NCBI RefSeq assembly: GCF_902825155.1
Contig: NZ_CADEAG010000007.1
Span: 44,988 to 108,987 of the forward strand
Direction: 5' to 3'
Source: Bartonella taylorii 8TBB
GTDB taxonomy: Bacteria; Pseudomonadota; Alphaproteobacteria; Rhizobiales; Rhizobiaceae
DNA: 64,000 nt
The position numbers were made by a program, and so were the translations under genes. The notes beneath the pieces were generated by a model. The model searched no databases. It had not been told where the DNA came from and saw only the letters and a list, made by a program, of their open reading frames with translations. Below are positions 1 through 9,215 of this stretch, one piece after another. The stretch's first letter is position 1; the number at the start of each line of letters is the position of its first letter.

Positions 1-606
1 CTTTTTAAATGACTATTGTAAGGTTGGGGAGTCGTCGATTAAGATTGATGCTTGTATCGCTTTTCAGTTTTCTGAACTAGACCGCAATATTGTAAGTATC
101 AAGTCTATGGAGCGACTTTTGCTTTTTTTTGGGGTTGATGGAAGCAGAGCCTGTTACAGAGACGGCTTGGCAAACGCTTATACCGACTTTACGTGAAGAG
201 GGGGAGGGATGGAGAGCAGAGTTGTGGGTCACATGGAAACCGTTACGTGAGGATGTCCCCGTTGAGAGGCGGTTTCGTTTTTCCAACAATGAGGCAATTA
301 AGTGTGTTGAGATCAACTAGTCAGATAATTCGAAATTTCCAAAGATCTCGAATGAAGCGCGGTTGGATGATCTTAACAATCGTCCAGAGAACTACAAACA
401 TATTTGGGAAGGGGATTATCTGAAAGCCGTTCAGAGTGCCTATTATCAAAAGGAAATGTTGGCAGTTGAGTAGGAGGGACGAATAGGGCGTGGTTGCTCG
501 TGACCCCTTGATACAAATGCGTGCTTTTTGGGACATTGGGGGAACAGGCAGCAAGGCAGATGCAACAGCGATATGTATTGCAATACACAAAGTGGACAAT
601 GCTTAG
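1..606 (+). pseudogene. Phage terminase large subunit remnant
   Basis: Three forward frames, read one after another, reconstruct part of a phage terminase large subunit, the ATPase/nuclease that packages phage DNA. Bases 2-140 encode a stretch with SIKSMERLLLFFG. A frame change at about 129-140 leads to EAEPVTETAWQTLIPTLREEG, the acidic Walker B-like region typical of the family. Another change near 320 leads to RPENYKHIWEGDYLKAV, then an in-frame TAG at about 472. A last frame gives MRAFWDIGGTGSKADATA, resembling the start of the nuclease domain, and ends at 606. The 5' part lies outside the window or is lost. Family assignment is from motif memory; the frameshifts are seen directly. It cannot make a full protein. 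Confidence 0.75.
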
Positions 607-1011
607 ACATTACTAAAGATGATATTTCAAACTTTCAAGAAAATGGTCCGTAATTATTGGATTGTTCTATTAATTTACGTTTTTTTTGCATTAATTAGAG
701 TGATTTACTACTCGTTATACAGAATCATCATACTTATTCACAGTTTATATTATGAAATCATATTTTTTATGAAGATATTGATTTCTTTATTCTTTAATTC
801 ATCCATAACGTCTATGAGATTGCATTTATTTCTTGCGAAAAATCATAAAAAGATTAATAATATATTAATTTCTTGATAAAAGGTACTTTTTTGGGCTATT
901 ATAGCTGTGCGTGGGGAATTATCCGAAAATGTGAATTTCTCTGTCGCATATAGAAGGTGCGATGTGATTTTTTTGCAGTAAATATTTAATTAAAAATAAG
1001 CGGGATGATAA
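607..1011. other. AT-rich spacer, no supported gene
   Basis: About 400 bases of AT-rich sequence between the terminase remnant and rlpA. An open frame at 619-876 encodes only leucine-, isoleucine- and tyrosine-rich sequence with no convincing ribosome binding site, so I do not call it. The end of this stretch carries GCGGGA a few bases before the rlpA start. Confidence 0.6.
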
Positions 1012-1890
1012 ATGCTTTTAATTAGCAAAGAGAAGTTTACTTCTATTCTTAACTCAACATTTCAATTTGTTTCTGTAGTAGTTGTTTCCCAGTTATTGGT
1101 ATCTTGCTGTGCAAGCCAAACAGCACATTTTACAATAAAAAGTTTTTACAATAATAGAGCAACCAACGTAAAAACTGCTGTTCTTCCTAAAAAAAATGCA
1201 CGTGGGCAAAATCAGTTAAAAGAAAAGAAAAATGGGCAGGCTATTGTCGGTAAACCTTACCAAGTAAACGGAAAGTGGTACTATCCCCAAAATGATCCAA
1301 CCTATCAGCGTGTTGGAGAAGCATCATGGTATGGTGCAGATTTTCACGGGCGTTTAACTGCAAACGGTGAGATTTATAACATGAATCTTTTGACTGCTGC
1401 TCATCCTACAATGCCTTTACCAAGTTATGCTCGTGTTACTAATCTGAAAAACGGATCTTCACTCATTGTTAGGGTGAATGATCGGGGTCCTTTTATGAAA
1501 GATAGAATCATTGATTTATCAAAGCAAGCTGCAGAAATACTTGGATATGCAAGTGCAGGCGTAACAAATGTTAAAGTGGAATATATTTCTGAAGCGCCTG
1601 TTGGTTATTATGATGGTGCTTATTTAATGGCTTCTTATACATCAGGGAATGAGGGTCCATCCTCATTGGTATTGGCGAATATTTCGAAAGAAAGAAAAAA
1701 TATTGTGCTAGAAAGAATCGGTGCAGATAATCAAAAACGATTAGATGAATCTGCAATTGAACAAAAACAACTCAATAAAACTCTTTCAGTAAGATTGCCA
1801 GAAAATGGTCCAGTTTTGATTGATAAGCCGATGTCCTTTGATCAAGTGGCTTTCATAAATAAACCAAGCAAAAAGATACGCGTTAATTAA
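1012..1890 (+). CDS. rlpA: RlpA-family septal ring lytic transglycosylase, lipoprotein
   Basis: 292 residues. RlpA proteins cleave or bind denuded peptidoglycan strands at the division site. The N-terminus has a hydrophobic segment (about 15-32) ending in LLVSC, a likely lipobox with Cys32, so an outer-membrane lipoprotein is expected. The double-psi beta-barrel domain spans roughly 101-190, opening with GEASWYGADFHG and containing VNDRGPF with Asp157, the family's catalytic acid. The C-terminal 100 residues are low in hydrophobicity, and I see no SPOR repeat, which many RlpA proteins carry. ATG at 1012 follows GCGGGA. It stands alone upstream of the DD-carboxypeptidase homologue, a pairing common in related bacteria and consistent with cell-wall work. 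Confidence 0.9.
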   Translation: MLLISKEKFTSILNSTFQFVSVVVVSQLLVSCCASQTAHFTIKSFYNNRATNVKTAVLPKKNARGQNQLKEKKNGQAIVGKPYQVNGKWYYPQNDPTYQRVGEASWYGADFHGRLTANGEIYNMNLLTAAHPTMPLPSYARVTNLKNGSSLIVRVNDRGPFMKDRIIDLSKQAAEILGYASAGVTNVKVEYISEAPVGYYDGAYLMASYTSGNEGPSSLVLANISKERKNIVLERIGADNQKRLDESAIEQKQLNKTLSVRLPENGPVLIDKPMSFDQVAFINKPSKKIRVN

Positions 1891-2169
1891 TTGCAGGTAT
1901 TTTAAACAAAAAGATGAAGCTGCATATTGTTATGAAAAAGGTAACGCTTAAGAGCATCAATTACGCTTTGTAGGCATTTAAAACATTAAAAATAAATTCT
2001 ACGTGAGAAATGAAAAGGGAAATGCAGCATGCTTGTTTATTTTGATGATAGTGAGCAAAAATAAGAAACTGTTCTCATTTTTTGGTGATTTTTAATTTAC
2101 AAGAAAACAAATCTTTTCTTGCATAAGGAGATTCTTTATGCTGCTCCTTTAGATATAGGAGAAACGGTT

Positions 2170-3333
2170 ATGCGCACAGCATTAAGGGTTTTATTCACCT
2201 TATTTTGGATGTTGACATTGGAAGGGTGGGGGAGAGCACAAAATTTTCAAGATTCTGCACCGCAATTACTATTATTGGATAATGATACAGATACAATACT
2301 TCTTGAAAAACAAAGTGACATTACTTTTTTTCCTGCTTCATTAGTAAAATTGATGACGGCTGAAGTTATATTTCATCAATTAAAAGAAGGCTTGTTAAGT
2401 GATACACAAAAATTCAAGGTAAGTGAGAATGCTTGGCGCAAAGGTGGAGCACCTTCCGGTACAACTACCATGTTTGCAAAAGTAAAGACAGAAATTAGTG
2501 TTTCTGACCTTTTGCGCGGTTTAATTATTGTTAATGGCAATGATGCTGCTATTATTCTTGCTGAGGGAATAGCGGGAAGTGAGGCTAATTTCGCAAAGCT
2601 GATGAATCAGAGGGCTAAAATACTCGGATTATCACATAGCTGTTTTGTTAATGCGACAGGGCTTCCTGAAGAAGGGCAGTTTGTAACATTGCGTGATATG
2701 ATCGTACTAACACGTCATATTGTTCATGAATACCCCTCTTATTATGCCCTTTATCGTGAACCTTACTTTACTTGGAATAAGATTTTTCAACGGAACAAAA
2801 ATCCTCTTATTTCTAAGAAAATTGGTGCAGAAGGGTTTGGTTTTGGCTATAGTGAAAAAGAAGGTTTTTCAATGGTTGCTTCCGTTTATAAAAATCATAG
2901 GCGCCTTTTTTTAGCAGTAAATGGTTTGCAAGATGGTAAAGGATATGCAAAAGAAGTAGAACGCATTCTTCAATGGGGAATGACAGCTTTTGATCTTAAA
3001 ACGGTTTTTACAGAAGGAGAAACAGTTGGCTATGCTTCTGTTTATGGTGGAATACACAATTCTGTTCCACTTATTGTTAAAAAGCCAGTAAGTTTTATGC
3101 TTTTGAATGAAAAAAAAATCAATGTTAAAGCAAAAATTAAATACCGTGGTCCATTGAAAGCTCCTATTGCTTTAGGGCAGCCAATTGGTGTTATTCAAAT
3201 TTTAGAAGATAAAAAACTTCTTCTTGAAAAGCCAGTTTTTGCTGGAATCAATATTCAGGAGGGAAGTTTCTTTAAAAAAGTAAAAGATGCATTCTATGAA
3301 ATAACAATTGGATGGTTACGAGAATATTTCTAG
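2170..3333 (+). CDS. D-alanyl-D-alanine carboxypeptidase homologue (S11 family), altered active site
   Basis: 387 residues from ATG 2170, chosen because AGGAGA lies 7 bases upstream and a signal peptide (MRTALRVLFTLFWMLTL...RAQ) begins there; an open extension to 2119 lacks these. S11 enzymes trim the terminal D-Ala of peptidoglycan peptides in the periplasm. Motif 1, SxxK, is present (SLVK, 57-60). Motif 2, usually SGN, reads NGN (122-124). Motif 3, usually KTG in a GADGLKTGYT context, reads GFG (224-226) in GAEGFGFGYS. The C-terminal beta domain seems intact. Position just before tmk-holB matches the rhizobial order. Fold and family are clear; catalytic activity is doubtful. It could be a regulatory or binding protein. 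Confidence 0.88.
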   Translation: MRTALRVLFTLFWMLTLEGWGRAQNFQDSAPQLLLLDNDTDTILLEKQSDITFFPASLVKLMTAEVIFHQLKEGLLSDTQKFKVSENAWRKGGAPSGTTTMFAKVKTEISVSDLLRGLIIVNGNDAAIILAEGIAGSEANFAKLMNQRAKILGLSHSCFVNATGLPEEGQFVTLRDMIVLTRHIVHEYPSYYALYREPYFTWNKIFQRNKNPLISKKIGAEGFGFGYSEKEGFSMVASVYKNHRRLFLAVNGLQDGKGYAKEVERILQWGMTAFDLKTVFTEGETVGYASVYGGIHNSVPLIVKKPVSFMLLNEKKINVKAKIKYRGPLKAPIALGQPIGVIQILEDKKLLLEKPVFAGINIQEGSFFKKVKDAFYEITIGWLREYF

Positions 3334-3363
3334 TGCATGCTTCATAAGGATTAAGGTTTACAC

Positions 3364-4032
3364 GTGTCAGGTTATTTTATCACATTTGAAGGGGGGGACG
3401 GAGTAGGAAAAACAACACAAATTTCTTTCCTTGCTGACCATCTCAAGGGAAAAGGCTATGAAGTTGTTATGACACGAGAACCAGGAGGAACGCTAGGTGC
3501 AGAAATAATACGTCATATTTTATTGTCTGGTCAGATACAACAGTATGAGCCTTTAATTGAAGCTGTCTTATTTACAGCCGCACGCATCGATCATGTTACT
3601 GAGGTTATCACGCCTTCTTTGCAAGAAGGAAAAGTCGTTTTATGTGATCGCTTTATTGATTCTACACGTGTTTATCAAGGACTCCATAATAAAATAAGTT
3701 CTTCTATTCTTTCCGTTTTAGAACGTGTTGCACTCAATGGAATAATGCCTCATTTAACATTTTTATTAGATATATCAGCAAAATATGCTATGAAACGTGC
3801 AAATAATCGAAGATTCTTGGAAGATGTAAATTACATAAAGAAAACAAAAACGATCGATTATTTTGAAAAAGATAGTTTTGAGATTCAAGAACAAAGGCGC
3901 AAAGCTTTTCTTCGACTGGCAGAACAAGAACCTCATAGATTTCGTGTGATTGATGCAACAAATACAATGCACGTTGTTGCAGACCAAATAAAAAGTATTT
4001 GTGATCAAGCAATGATGGACCATTTTACATGA
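3364..4032 (+). CDS. tmk: Thymidylate kinase
   Basis: 222 residues, beginning at GTG 3364. Phosphorylates dTMP to dTDP with ATP, an essential step in dTTP synthesis. The P-loop FEGGDGVGKTTQ sits at residues 8-19. TREPGGT near residue 40 is the dTMP-binding DR(E/x)PGGT-type loop, and CDRFIDST near 100 is the second conserved substrate motif. Length is normal for bacterial Tmk. It starts 30 bases after the carboxypeptidase homologue and its stop overlaps the holB start (ATGA, 4029-4032), so the two are probably translationally coupled. Confidence 0.96.
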   Translation: MSGYFITFEGGDGVGKTTQISFLADHLKGKGYEVVMTREPGGTLGAEIIRHILLSGQIQQYEPLIEAVLFTAARIDHVTEVITPSLQEGKVVLCDRFIDSTRVYQGLHNKISSSILSVLERVALNGIMPHLTFLLDISAKYAMKRANNRRFLEDVNYIKKTKTIDYFEKDSFEIQEQRRKAFLRLAEQEPHRFRVIDATNTMHVVADQIKSICDQAMMDHFT

Positions 4033-5075
4033 ATGACGTCAATTCTTTACGCCAATATGATAATATTGATACAGTTTTATCACCTTCACAAAATAGTATG
4101 ATCTTTGGCCATGAGGATGCTCGTCATTTTTTGGCACAAATGCATAAGGAAGGACGTTTACACCATGCATTATTATTTGAAGGAGAACATGGGATTGGAA
4201 AGGCTACATTGGCGTTTCATCTTGCGTGGAATATTTTAAGCTCTCAAAAGAGTGATTTCCTGCAACCAGAGTCTAATTCTAGTACGTGGCGCCAAATTAT
4301 GCAGGGCAGTCATCCTGGTCTTTTGCACATTTCACGTCGCTTTGATTTAAAAAACCAAAAGTTCAAAACAGGTATACTTATTGATGATATCCGCGATGTT
4401 ATGCATTTTTTAAACCAGACATCGCGAGATAATGGGTGGCGTATCGTTATCATTGATTCCGCCGATGATATGAATAGAAGTGCGGCTAATGCAATTCTTA
4501 AAATGCTTGAGGAACCTCCTGCAAAAACTTTATTCATTATTATTACACACTCCTTAGGAAGACTGCTTCCAACAATTCGCTCACGATGCCAACAGATCTC
4601 TTTACGACCATTGCATAATGATGAGATGAAACAAGTCATTACACATGTTTTTTCCAATCACGATTTAAATGATGAAGAAGCTATTGAAGTGATTATTCAA
4701 AAATCTAAAGGAAATCCTCGAAAAGCTGCCTTACTTATTTTTCACGGTGGATTTGAAATTGTTCAAACCATTGATACTCTCTTTAAGCAATCTGTTTGCA
4801 ATCCCGCTATCGTACACGTTCTTGCTCAAACACTTTCTTCAGATGTTCAATTTCAACAGTTTAGCGATGAAATTCTTGATAAAATTCAAGAAAGAGCTAT
4901 CATGCTCGTTGAAAGAGGAGATTTGTTGCTCTCAAAAAATTGTGCGCAAGTGTGGCAAGAGATTCATCAAAAAATAAGAGAAATACAATCGTTTAATCTT
5001 GATAAGAAGCAATTTATTATAAATCTGCTTTTTAAAATCCATAAGATCATTCGCGAGAGTGAGATTTTTGCGTGA
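4029..5075 (+). CDS. holB: DNA polymerase III delta' subunit
   Basis: 348 residues. Part of the clamp loader that opens the beta sliding clamp during replication. AAA+ features are visible: a Walker A-like GEHGIGKAT at 52-60, the IIDSADDMNRSAANAILKMLEEPP segment (split sensor/Walker B region, about 140-160) and the SRC motif in TIRSRCQQISL near 190. The zinc-binding cysteine cluster of the E. coli protein is absent, as is usual for alphaproteobacterial delta'. The start overlaps the tmk stop by 4 bases. The order tmk-holB-tatD is conserved widely; here metG is inserted between. Confidence 0.93.
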   Translation: MNDVNSLRQYDNIDTVLSPSQNSMIFGHEDARHFLAQMHKEGRLHHALLFEGEHGIGKATLAFHLAWNILSSQKSDFLQPESNSSTWRQIMQGSHPGLLHISRRFDLKNQKFKTGILIDDIRDVMHFLNQTSRDNGWRIVIIDSADDMNRSAANAILKMLEEPPAKTLFIIITHSLGRLLPTIRSRCQQISLRPLHNDEMKQVITHVFSNHDLNDEEAIEVIIQKSKGNPRKAALLIFHGGFEIVQTIDTLFKQSVCNPAIVHVLAQTLSSDVQFQQFSDEILDKIQERAIMLVERGDLLLSKNCAQVWQEIHQKIREIQSFNLDKKQFIINLLFKIHKIIRESEIFA

Positions 5076-5138
5076 CAATGTGATTAACAGACGTTATGCC
5101 ATTTGTAATCTTTGATTGCGTTTTATAACGAGTATGAC

Positions 5139-6698
5139 ATGCGTGATATATATTATATAACAACTCCAATCTTTTATCCTAATGGTACTCCACATATTGG
5201 ACATGCCTATAGTGCAATTGCAAGTGATGCTTTGGCTCGTTTTCAACGATTAGATGGCCAAGTTGTATTTTTTCTTTCTGGTACGGATGAACATGGTTTA
5301 AAAATGCAACAGACAGCAGAAGCGTTGGGAATGACGCCTAAGCAACTTGCGGATCGTAATAGCGCTGTGTTTCAAAAAATGCTTGCAGTATTAAATTGTT
5401 CTAACGATGATTTTATTCGTACAACAGAAGATCGCCATTATCAAGCTTGTCAAGAAATCTGGAAAAAGATGGAAGCGAATGGCGATATTTATCTTGGCCG
5501 TTATACGGGCTGGTATTCGGTTCGTCAGGAAGCGTATTATGAAGAGAAGGATACGGAGGTTGGAGAAGATAACATCCGTCGTGAAAAGGAATTAGGCTCT
5601 CCAGTTGAATGGAACGAAGAAGAGAGTTATTTTTTTAGACTTTCCCGTTATGAAAAAGCCCTTCTTGAATATTATGAAAAACATTTTGATTTTATTGCTC
5701 CACTCGAACGACGTAATGAAGTTATAAGTTTTATCAAATCAGGTTTAAAAGATATTTCTATTTCACGGACAAATTTTGATTGGGGAGTTACTGTTCCAAG
5801 TAATCCAAAACACGTGATGTACGTTTGGGTTGATGCACTAACAAATTATTTGTCAGCAATTGGCTTTTTCGATGAGAGTTCAAAAAAACATAATTTTTGG
5901 CCTGCGAACACTCATATCATTGGTAAAGATATTATTCGTTTTCATGCAGTTTATTGGCCAGCATTTTTAATGTCTGCTGGAATTGAATTACCTAAGCATA
6001 TTTTTGCTCATGGTTTTTTACTCAATCGCGGTACAAAAATGTCAAAGTCCATTGGAAACGTTATTGATCCTTTTGAAATGGTCAATCACTATGGTCTTGA
6101 TCAGCTCCGTTATTTTCTTCTTCGTGAAGTACCATTTGGACAAGATGGCAGTTATAGCCATGATAGTTTTGTGAACCGCATTAATGCAGATCTTGCGAAT
6201 GATCTTGGTAATTTAGCGCAGCGCTCTTTGTCTATGATTGCCAAAAATTGCGATGCAAAAATTCCTATACCAGCTGCATTTTTAGATCAAGATGAACAGC
6301 TTTTAAAACAATCTCTTCGAGCACTTGAGACTGTACGCCAAGCTATGTCTTGTCATGAGGTGCATTTAGCACTTTCAGCTATTTTTTCAGTTGTAGCAGA
6401 TGCAAATCGCTATTTTGCCAACGAACAACCTTGGAGTTTACGGAAAAATAATCCAGAAAGATTTTCTACAGTTCTTTATATAACTGTAGAAATCTTGCGA
6501 CGAATAGGAATTATGCTGTTACCTTTCATTCCACAATCAGCAGACAAGCTTCTTGACAGCCTCGCTGTTGCTAAAGACGATCGGTTATTGCATCATATAA
6601 GCCATTCAAAGATTCAAGAAGGTCTTGATCTTCCGACACCAGAACCAATTTTTCCTCGTTATATCTTGAAGAAAGACGATATTCATCATGTTGATTGA
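5139..6698 (+). CDS. metG: Methionyl-tRNA synthetase
   Basis: 519 residues from ATG 5139 ([16 protein letters not shown]), the family's usual N-terminus; a TTG 27 bases upstream is open but unlikely. Charges tRNA-Met. Class I signatures are HIGH (PHIGHAY, HIGH at 19-22) and KMSKS (300-304). The connective peptide lacks the four zinc cysteines found in E. coli MetG, and there is no C-terminal tRNA-binding EMAP domain, so this is the short zinc-free type seen in alphaproteobacteria. The stop overlaps the start of the next gene by 11 bases. Confidence 0.95.
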   Translation: MRDIYYITTPIFYPNGTPHIGHAYSAIASDALARFQRLDGQVVFFLSGTDEHGLKMQQTAEALGMTPKQLADRNSAVFQKMLAVLNCSNDDFIRTTEDRHYQACQEIWKKMEANGDIYLGRYTGWYSVRQEAYYEEKDTEVGEDNIRREKELGSPVEWNEEESYFFRLSRYEKALLEYYEKHFDFIAPLERRNEVISFIKSGLKDISISRTNFDWGVTVPSNPKHVMYVWVDALTNYLSAIGFFDESSKKHNFWPANTHIIGKDIIRFHAVYWPAFLMSAGIELPKHIFAHGFLLNRGTKMSKSIGNVIDPFEMVNHYGLDQLRYFLLREVPFGQDGSYSHDSFVNRINADLANDLGNLAQRSLSMIAKNCDAKIPIPAAFLDQDEQLLKQSLRALETVRQAMSCHEVHLALSAIFSVVADANRYFANEQPWSLRKNNPERFSTVLYITVEILRRIGIMLLPFIPQSADKLLDSLAVAKDDRLLHHISHSKIQEGLDLPTPEPIFPRYILKKDDIHHVD

Positions 6699-7461
6699 TA
6701 CACACTGTCATCTTGATTTTGAGGATTTTGCGCAAGATTTTGATGATGTCATACAACGGGCTTTAGATGCTAATGTTAAACGTATGATAACGATTTCAAC
6801 ACATGTTCGTAAGTTGGATAAGCTTTTGGCAATTACACAAGCCTATAATCAAGTATTTTGTTCCGTTGGTACCCATCCCAATAATGCCCATGAAGAACAA
6901 AAGATTACAGCTGAAAGTCTTATCAATCTATCCAAGCATCCCAAGATTGTTGCGTTTGGGGAAGTGGGGCTGGATTATCATTATGATTATTCTTCACCAA
7001 AAGAGCAAAAAAAAATTTTCCACGAACATATTATAGCTTCTAGAGAAACGCAGCTACCTCTTGTTATACATTCACGCAATGCAGATGGAGATATGGAGCA
7101 AATATTACGCGAACAGATAAAAGAAGGGGCTTTTCCATTTGTACTTCACTGTTATTCGTCTGGGATGCAACTTGCTCGTGCTGGTATTGAACTTGGTGGT
7201 TATATTTCCTTTTCAGGTATTCTTACTTTTAAAAATGCGCTTGAAATCCGTGAAATAGCAAAAATTGTACCTCATGAGCATTTATTGGTGGAAACGGATG
7301 CACCATTTTTAGCACCTGTTCCTCATCGAGGGAAAAGAAATGAACCATCTTTTGTACGTTATACGGCTACTACTTTGGCTGAAACAATTGGTTTAAGTAT
7401 TGAGGAAATATCTCAAATAACAACACGCAATGCTTTTCATTTATTTAGTAAAATGAAATGA
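6688..7461 (+). CDS. TatD-family metal-dependent hydrolase
   Basis: 257 residues. TatD proteins are amidohydrolase-fold deoxyribonucleases with a two-metal site. The N-terminal DTHCHLDF gives the HxH metal ligands, EVGLDYHYD near residue 90 the catalytic Glu/Asp region, IHSRNAD and LHCYSSG the later histidines, and ETDAPFLAP near 200 the conserved Asp. The start lies inside the end of metG (6688-6698), indicating coupled translation. Precise substrate in this organism is unknown. Confidence 0.93.
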   Translation: MLIDTHCHLDFEDFAQDFDDVIQRALDANVKRMITISTHVRKLDKLLAITQAYNQVFCSVGTHPNNAHEEQKITAESLINLSKHPKIVAFGEVGLDYHYDYSSPKEQKKIFHEHIIASRETQLPLVIHSRNADGDMEQILREQIKEGAFPFVLHCYSSGMQLARAGIELGGYISFSGILTFKNALEIREIAKIVPHEHLLVETDAPFLAPVPHRGKRNEPSFVRYTATTLAETIGLSIEEISQITTRNAFHLFSKMK

Positions 7462-7471
7462 GGCAAAAGGC

Positions 7472-8287
7472 ATGTGTGATCGGTACCGATTTACAATATT
7501 AGGCTGTGGTTCCTCTCCAGGAGTTCCACGCCCTAATGGTGATTGGGGAGCTTGTGATCCTAATAATCCTAAAAATAAACGCTACAGAAGTTCTTTATTA
7601 GTCGAGCGTATTCATACATCAGGAAAAAAAACAACCGTCGTCATAGATACTGGTCCAGATTTTCGATCACAAATGATCGAAGCCCGCGTAAGTCATCTTA
7701 ATGCCGCCCTTTATACGCATTCTCACGCAGACCATATTCATGGTATTGATGATTTACGCAGTTATGCACTTGCGCAAAAATGTTTAATAGATATTTATGC
7801 AGATGAGTTTACACTAGAGCATTTGAAAAACGCATTCGGATATTGTTTTCAGAAGCCAAGAGGTTCATCTTATTCACCCATTTTAAAAGCGCATACTATC
7901 AATGAAGATAGCCAATTTATAATTCAAGGGCAGGGAGGAGCAATAACCGTCAATACGCATTTACAATGTCACGGTAATATTTACTCTTTAGGTTTTCGTA
8001 TTGGCAATGTTGCTTACTGTACAGATGTTAGTAAATTTCCTGAAAAAACGTTACTAAAATTAATGAATTTGGATGTTTTAATTATTGAGGCTCTGCAATT
8101 TGAAGCTCACCCAAGTCATCTTTCTGTTGATCAAGCGTTACAATGGATAAAATATTTAAAACCTCAAAAAGCTATACTCACACATATGGATAGATCACTT
8201 GATTACAATAAAGTTGTAAATTATGTCCCACCATATGTTGAGCCCGCACATCAAGGACTTGTTTTTGAAACAGATGTACAAATCTAA
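7472..8287 (+). CDS. MBL-fold metallohydrolase (PhnP/phosphodiesterase-like)
   Basis: 271 residues. The N-terminus FTILGCGSSPGVPRPNGDWGACDPNNPKN is typical of the PhnP-like branch of the metallo-beta-lactamase fold, with Cys residues near 27. THSHADHIHGIDDLR (about 87-101) is the metal-binding HxHxDH motif; a second His is in AHPSHLS and a third in ILTHMD. Starts 10 bases after the TatD gene with AAAAGG upstream of ATG 7472, so it is the last gene of the tmk-holB-metG run. Substrate unknown; cyclic phosphodiesterase activity is possible by family. Confidence 0.88.
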   Translation: MCDRYRFTILGCGSSPGVPRPNGDWGACDPNNPKNKRYRSSLLVERIHTSGKKTTVVIDTGPDFRSQMIEARVSHLNAALYTHSHADHIHGIDDLRSYALAQKCLIDIYADEFTLEHLKNAFGYCFQKPRGSSYSPILKAHTINEDSQFIIQGQGGAITVNTHLQCHGNIYSLGFRIGNVAYCTDVSKFPEKTLLKLMNLDVLIIEALQFEAHPSHLSVDQALQWIKYLKPQKAILTHMDRSLDYNKVVNYVPPYVEPAHQGLVFETDVQI

Positions 8288-8351
8288 AAAAACAATATTT
8301 CCTGTTAACTAAAACATTCTTTAAAATTCTAGTCTTTATTTTGTATCATTT

Positions 8352-8380
8352 TTGACATAGTTGTGTCTTTTTTATGTTAA
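8352..8380 (+). promoter_or_regulatory. Candidate sigma70 promoter for the 8393 lipoprotein gene
   Basis: TTGACA at 8352-8357, then 17 bases, then TGTTAA at 8375-8380. The -35 matches the consensus fully; the -10 is weak. Transcription would begin only a few bases before the gene, so the Shine-Dalgarno GAGG at 8385-8388 would be at or near the RNA end. A shorter spacing to TATGTT (8373-8378) is possible. Suggestive only. Confidence 0.35.
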
Positions 8381-8392
8381 AAGTGAGGTTTT

Positions 8393-8752
8393 ATGTATAA
8401 GTGTTTTAAGCGGGCAATATGTGTTGTGGTTTTAGCGGTCTCTTTATCAGCATGTGGGGGACGTTTAGAAAAAAATATTTCAGTTACAACATTACACGAT
8501 GGGGCAATGAGCTGCGCCGATATTCAACGGGAGCTTTGGGCTAATAAACGCCAAATTGAAGCGACAATAGCAGAACGTTCTAGAGCAAGAAATAAAAATG
8601 TAGCTTTAACTGCAGCAAGTGTTGTATTTGTTCCTGCCTTGTTTTTTCTTGATGTAAAGTCAAGTGAAAGCAATGAAATTTCAGCTTTAAATAACCGCAA
8701 TGCTGTTTTGAGTGATCTCGCACATATGAAACGTTGTAAATTATCACAATAG
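8393..8752 (+). CDS. Small lipoprotein of unknown function
   Basis: 119 residues. A signal peptide runs to a clear lipobox LSAC (Cys21), so the mature protein should be lipid-anchored. The mature part is mostly helical: MSCADIQRELWANKRQIEATIAERSR is amphipathic, followed by a short hydrophobic stretch VALTAASVVFVPALFFLD and a second polar helix ending in KRC. Two more cysteines (near 44 and 116) could form a disulfide across the hairpin. Similar small lipoproteins with two helices around a hydrophobic hairpin occur in rhizobia, but no function is known to me. Its own promoter and a strong terminator make it a single-gene unit. Confidence 0.75.
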   Translation: MYKCFKRAICVVVLAVSLSACGGRLEKNISVTTLHDGAMSCADIQRELWANKRQIEATIAERSRARNKNVALTAASVVFVPALFFLDVKSSESNEISALNNRNAVLSDLAHMKRCKLSQ

Positions 8753-8785
8753 TTTTTTTATATTATATTTTATTAGTTATTCCTT

Positions 8786-8826
8786 TTTGGCTTTAAGTAA
8801 TATTACTTAAAGCCAAATTTTTTTTT
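8786..8826 (+). terminator. Rho-independent terminator after the lipoprotein gene
   Basis: A perfect inverted repeat occupies 8786-8817: 16-base arms centred on GGCTTTAAGTAAT/ATTACTTAAAGCC. It is followed directly by nine T residues (8818-8826). It lies 34 bases past the stop of the lipoprotein gene and is the clearest terminator in the window. Confidence 0.85.
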
Positions 8827-9022
8827 AATAGATATACTATTCCGTTGTCAAATTTTTGACATACTTTTGTTTAAAAAGTGAATTATGCGACATAAATACG
8901 ATTAATGTATCTAAATTAGGATTTGCTCTGTTTTGATCAGGCCCCTCTATTTTTTACTCTACATCATTATTTATCGCATAATATATATTATGGAACTTTT
9001 ATAAATAGAAAGGATATGTTAC
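8827..9022. other. AT-rich spacer with a second promoter-like segment
   Basis: The segment 8852-8887 repeats the beginning and end of the sequence before the lipoprotein gene (TTTTTGACATA ... AAAAGTGA ... TTATG) but with about nine bases removed in the middle. No long reading frame follows its ATG. AAGGA at 9010-9014 precedes a short frame at 9023. Confidence 0.4.
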
Positions 9023-9121
9023 ATGGCAATGGCACTCTGGGGAACTATCTCGACATTACTATGGATATTTTGTTCAAAAGCGACTAGCCCTTGGGATTTA
9101 TGGTGGGTACCTTTTGTTTAA
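9023..9121 (+). CDS. Possible 32-residue membrane microprotein
   Basis: An ATG at 9023 with AAGGA 8 bases upstream opens 32 codons ending at TAA 9119-9121. The peptide is rich in Trp, Leu and Ile (MAMALWGTISTLLWIFCSKA, then TSPWDLWWVPFV) and could span a membrane once. A second frame overlaps its end and continues to about 9208 with KLYDLLRLKIGAVILWLARK, so this might instead be a frameshifted remnant of one small protein. I do not recognise it. Support is only the ribosome site and composition. Confidence 0.3.
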   Translation: MAMALWGTISTLLWIFCSKATSPWDLWWVPFV

Positions 9122-9215
9122 GAAAACTTTACGACCTTTTAAGACTGAAAATCGGGGCAGTTATTCTCTGGCTGGCCCGAAAGCCTGAATCGCAATGGTT
9201 TCTTTAATTTTTAAT

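Noticed and set aside
619..876. 85-codon hydrophobic open frame
   Set aside because: Composition is what AT-rich noncoding sequence gives (Ile, Leu, Phe, Tyr), there is no ribosome site, and it lies beside a decayed gene.
5511..5590. Missing zinc cysteines in MetG as decay
   Set aside because: The zinc-free form is a normal class of bacterial methionyl-tRNA synthetase; HIGH and KMSKS are intact.
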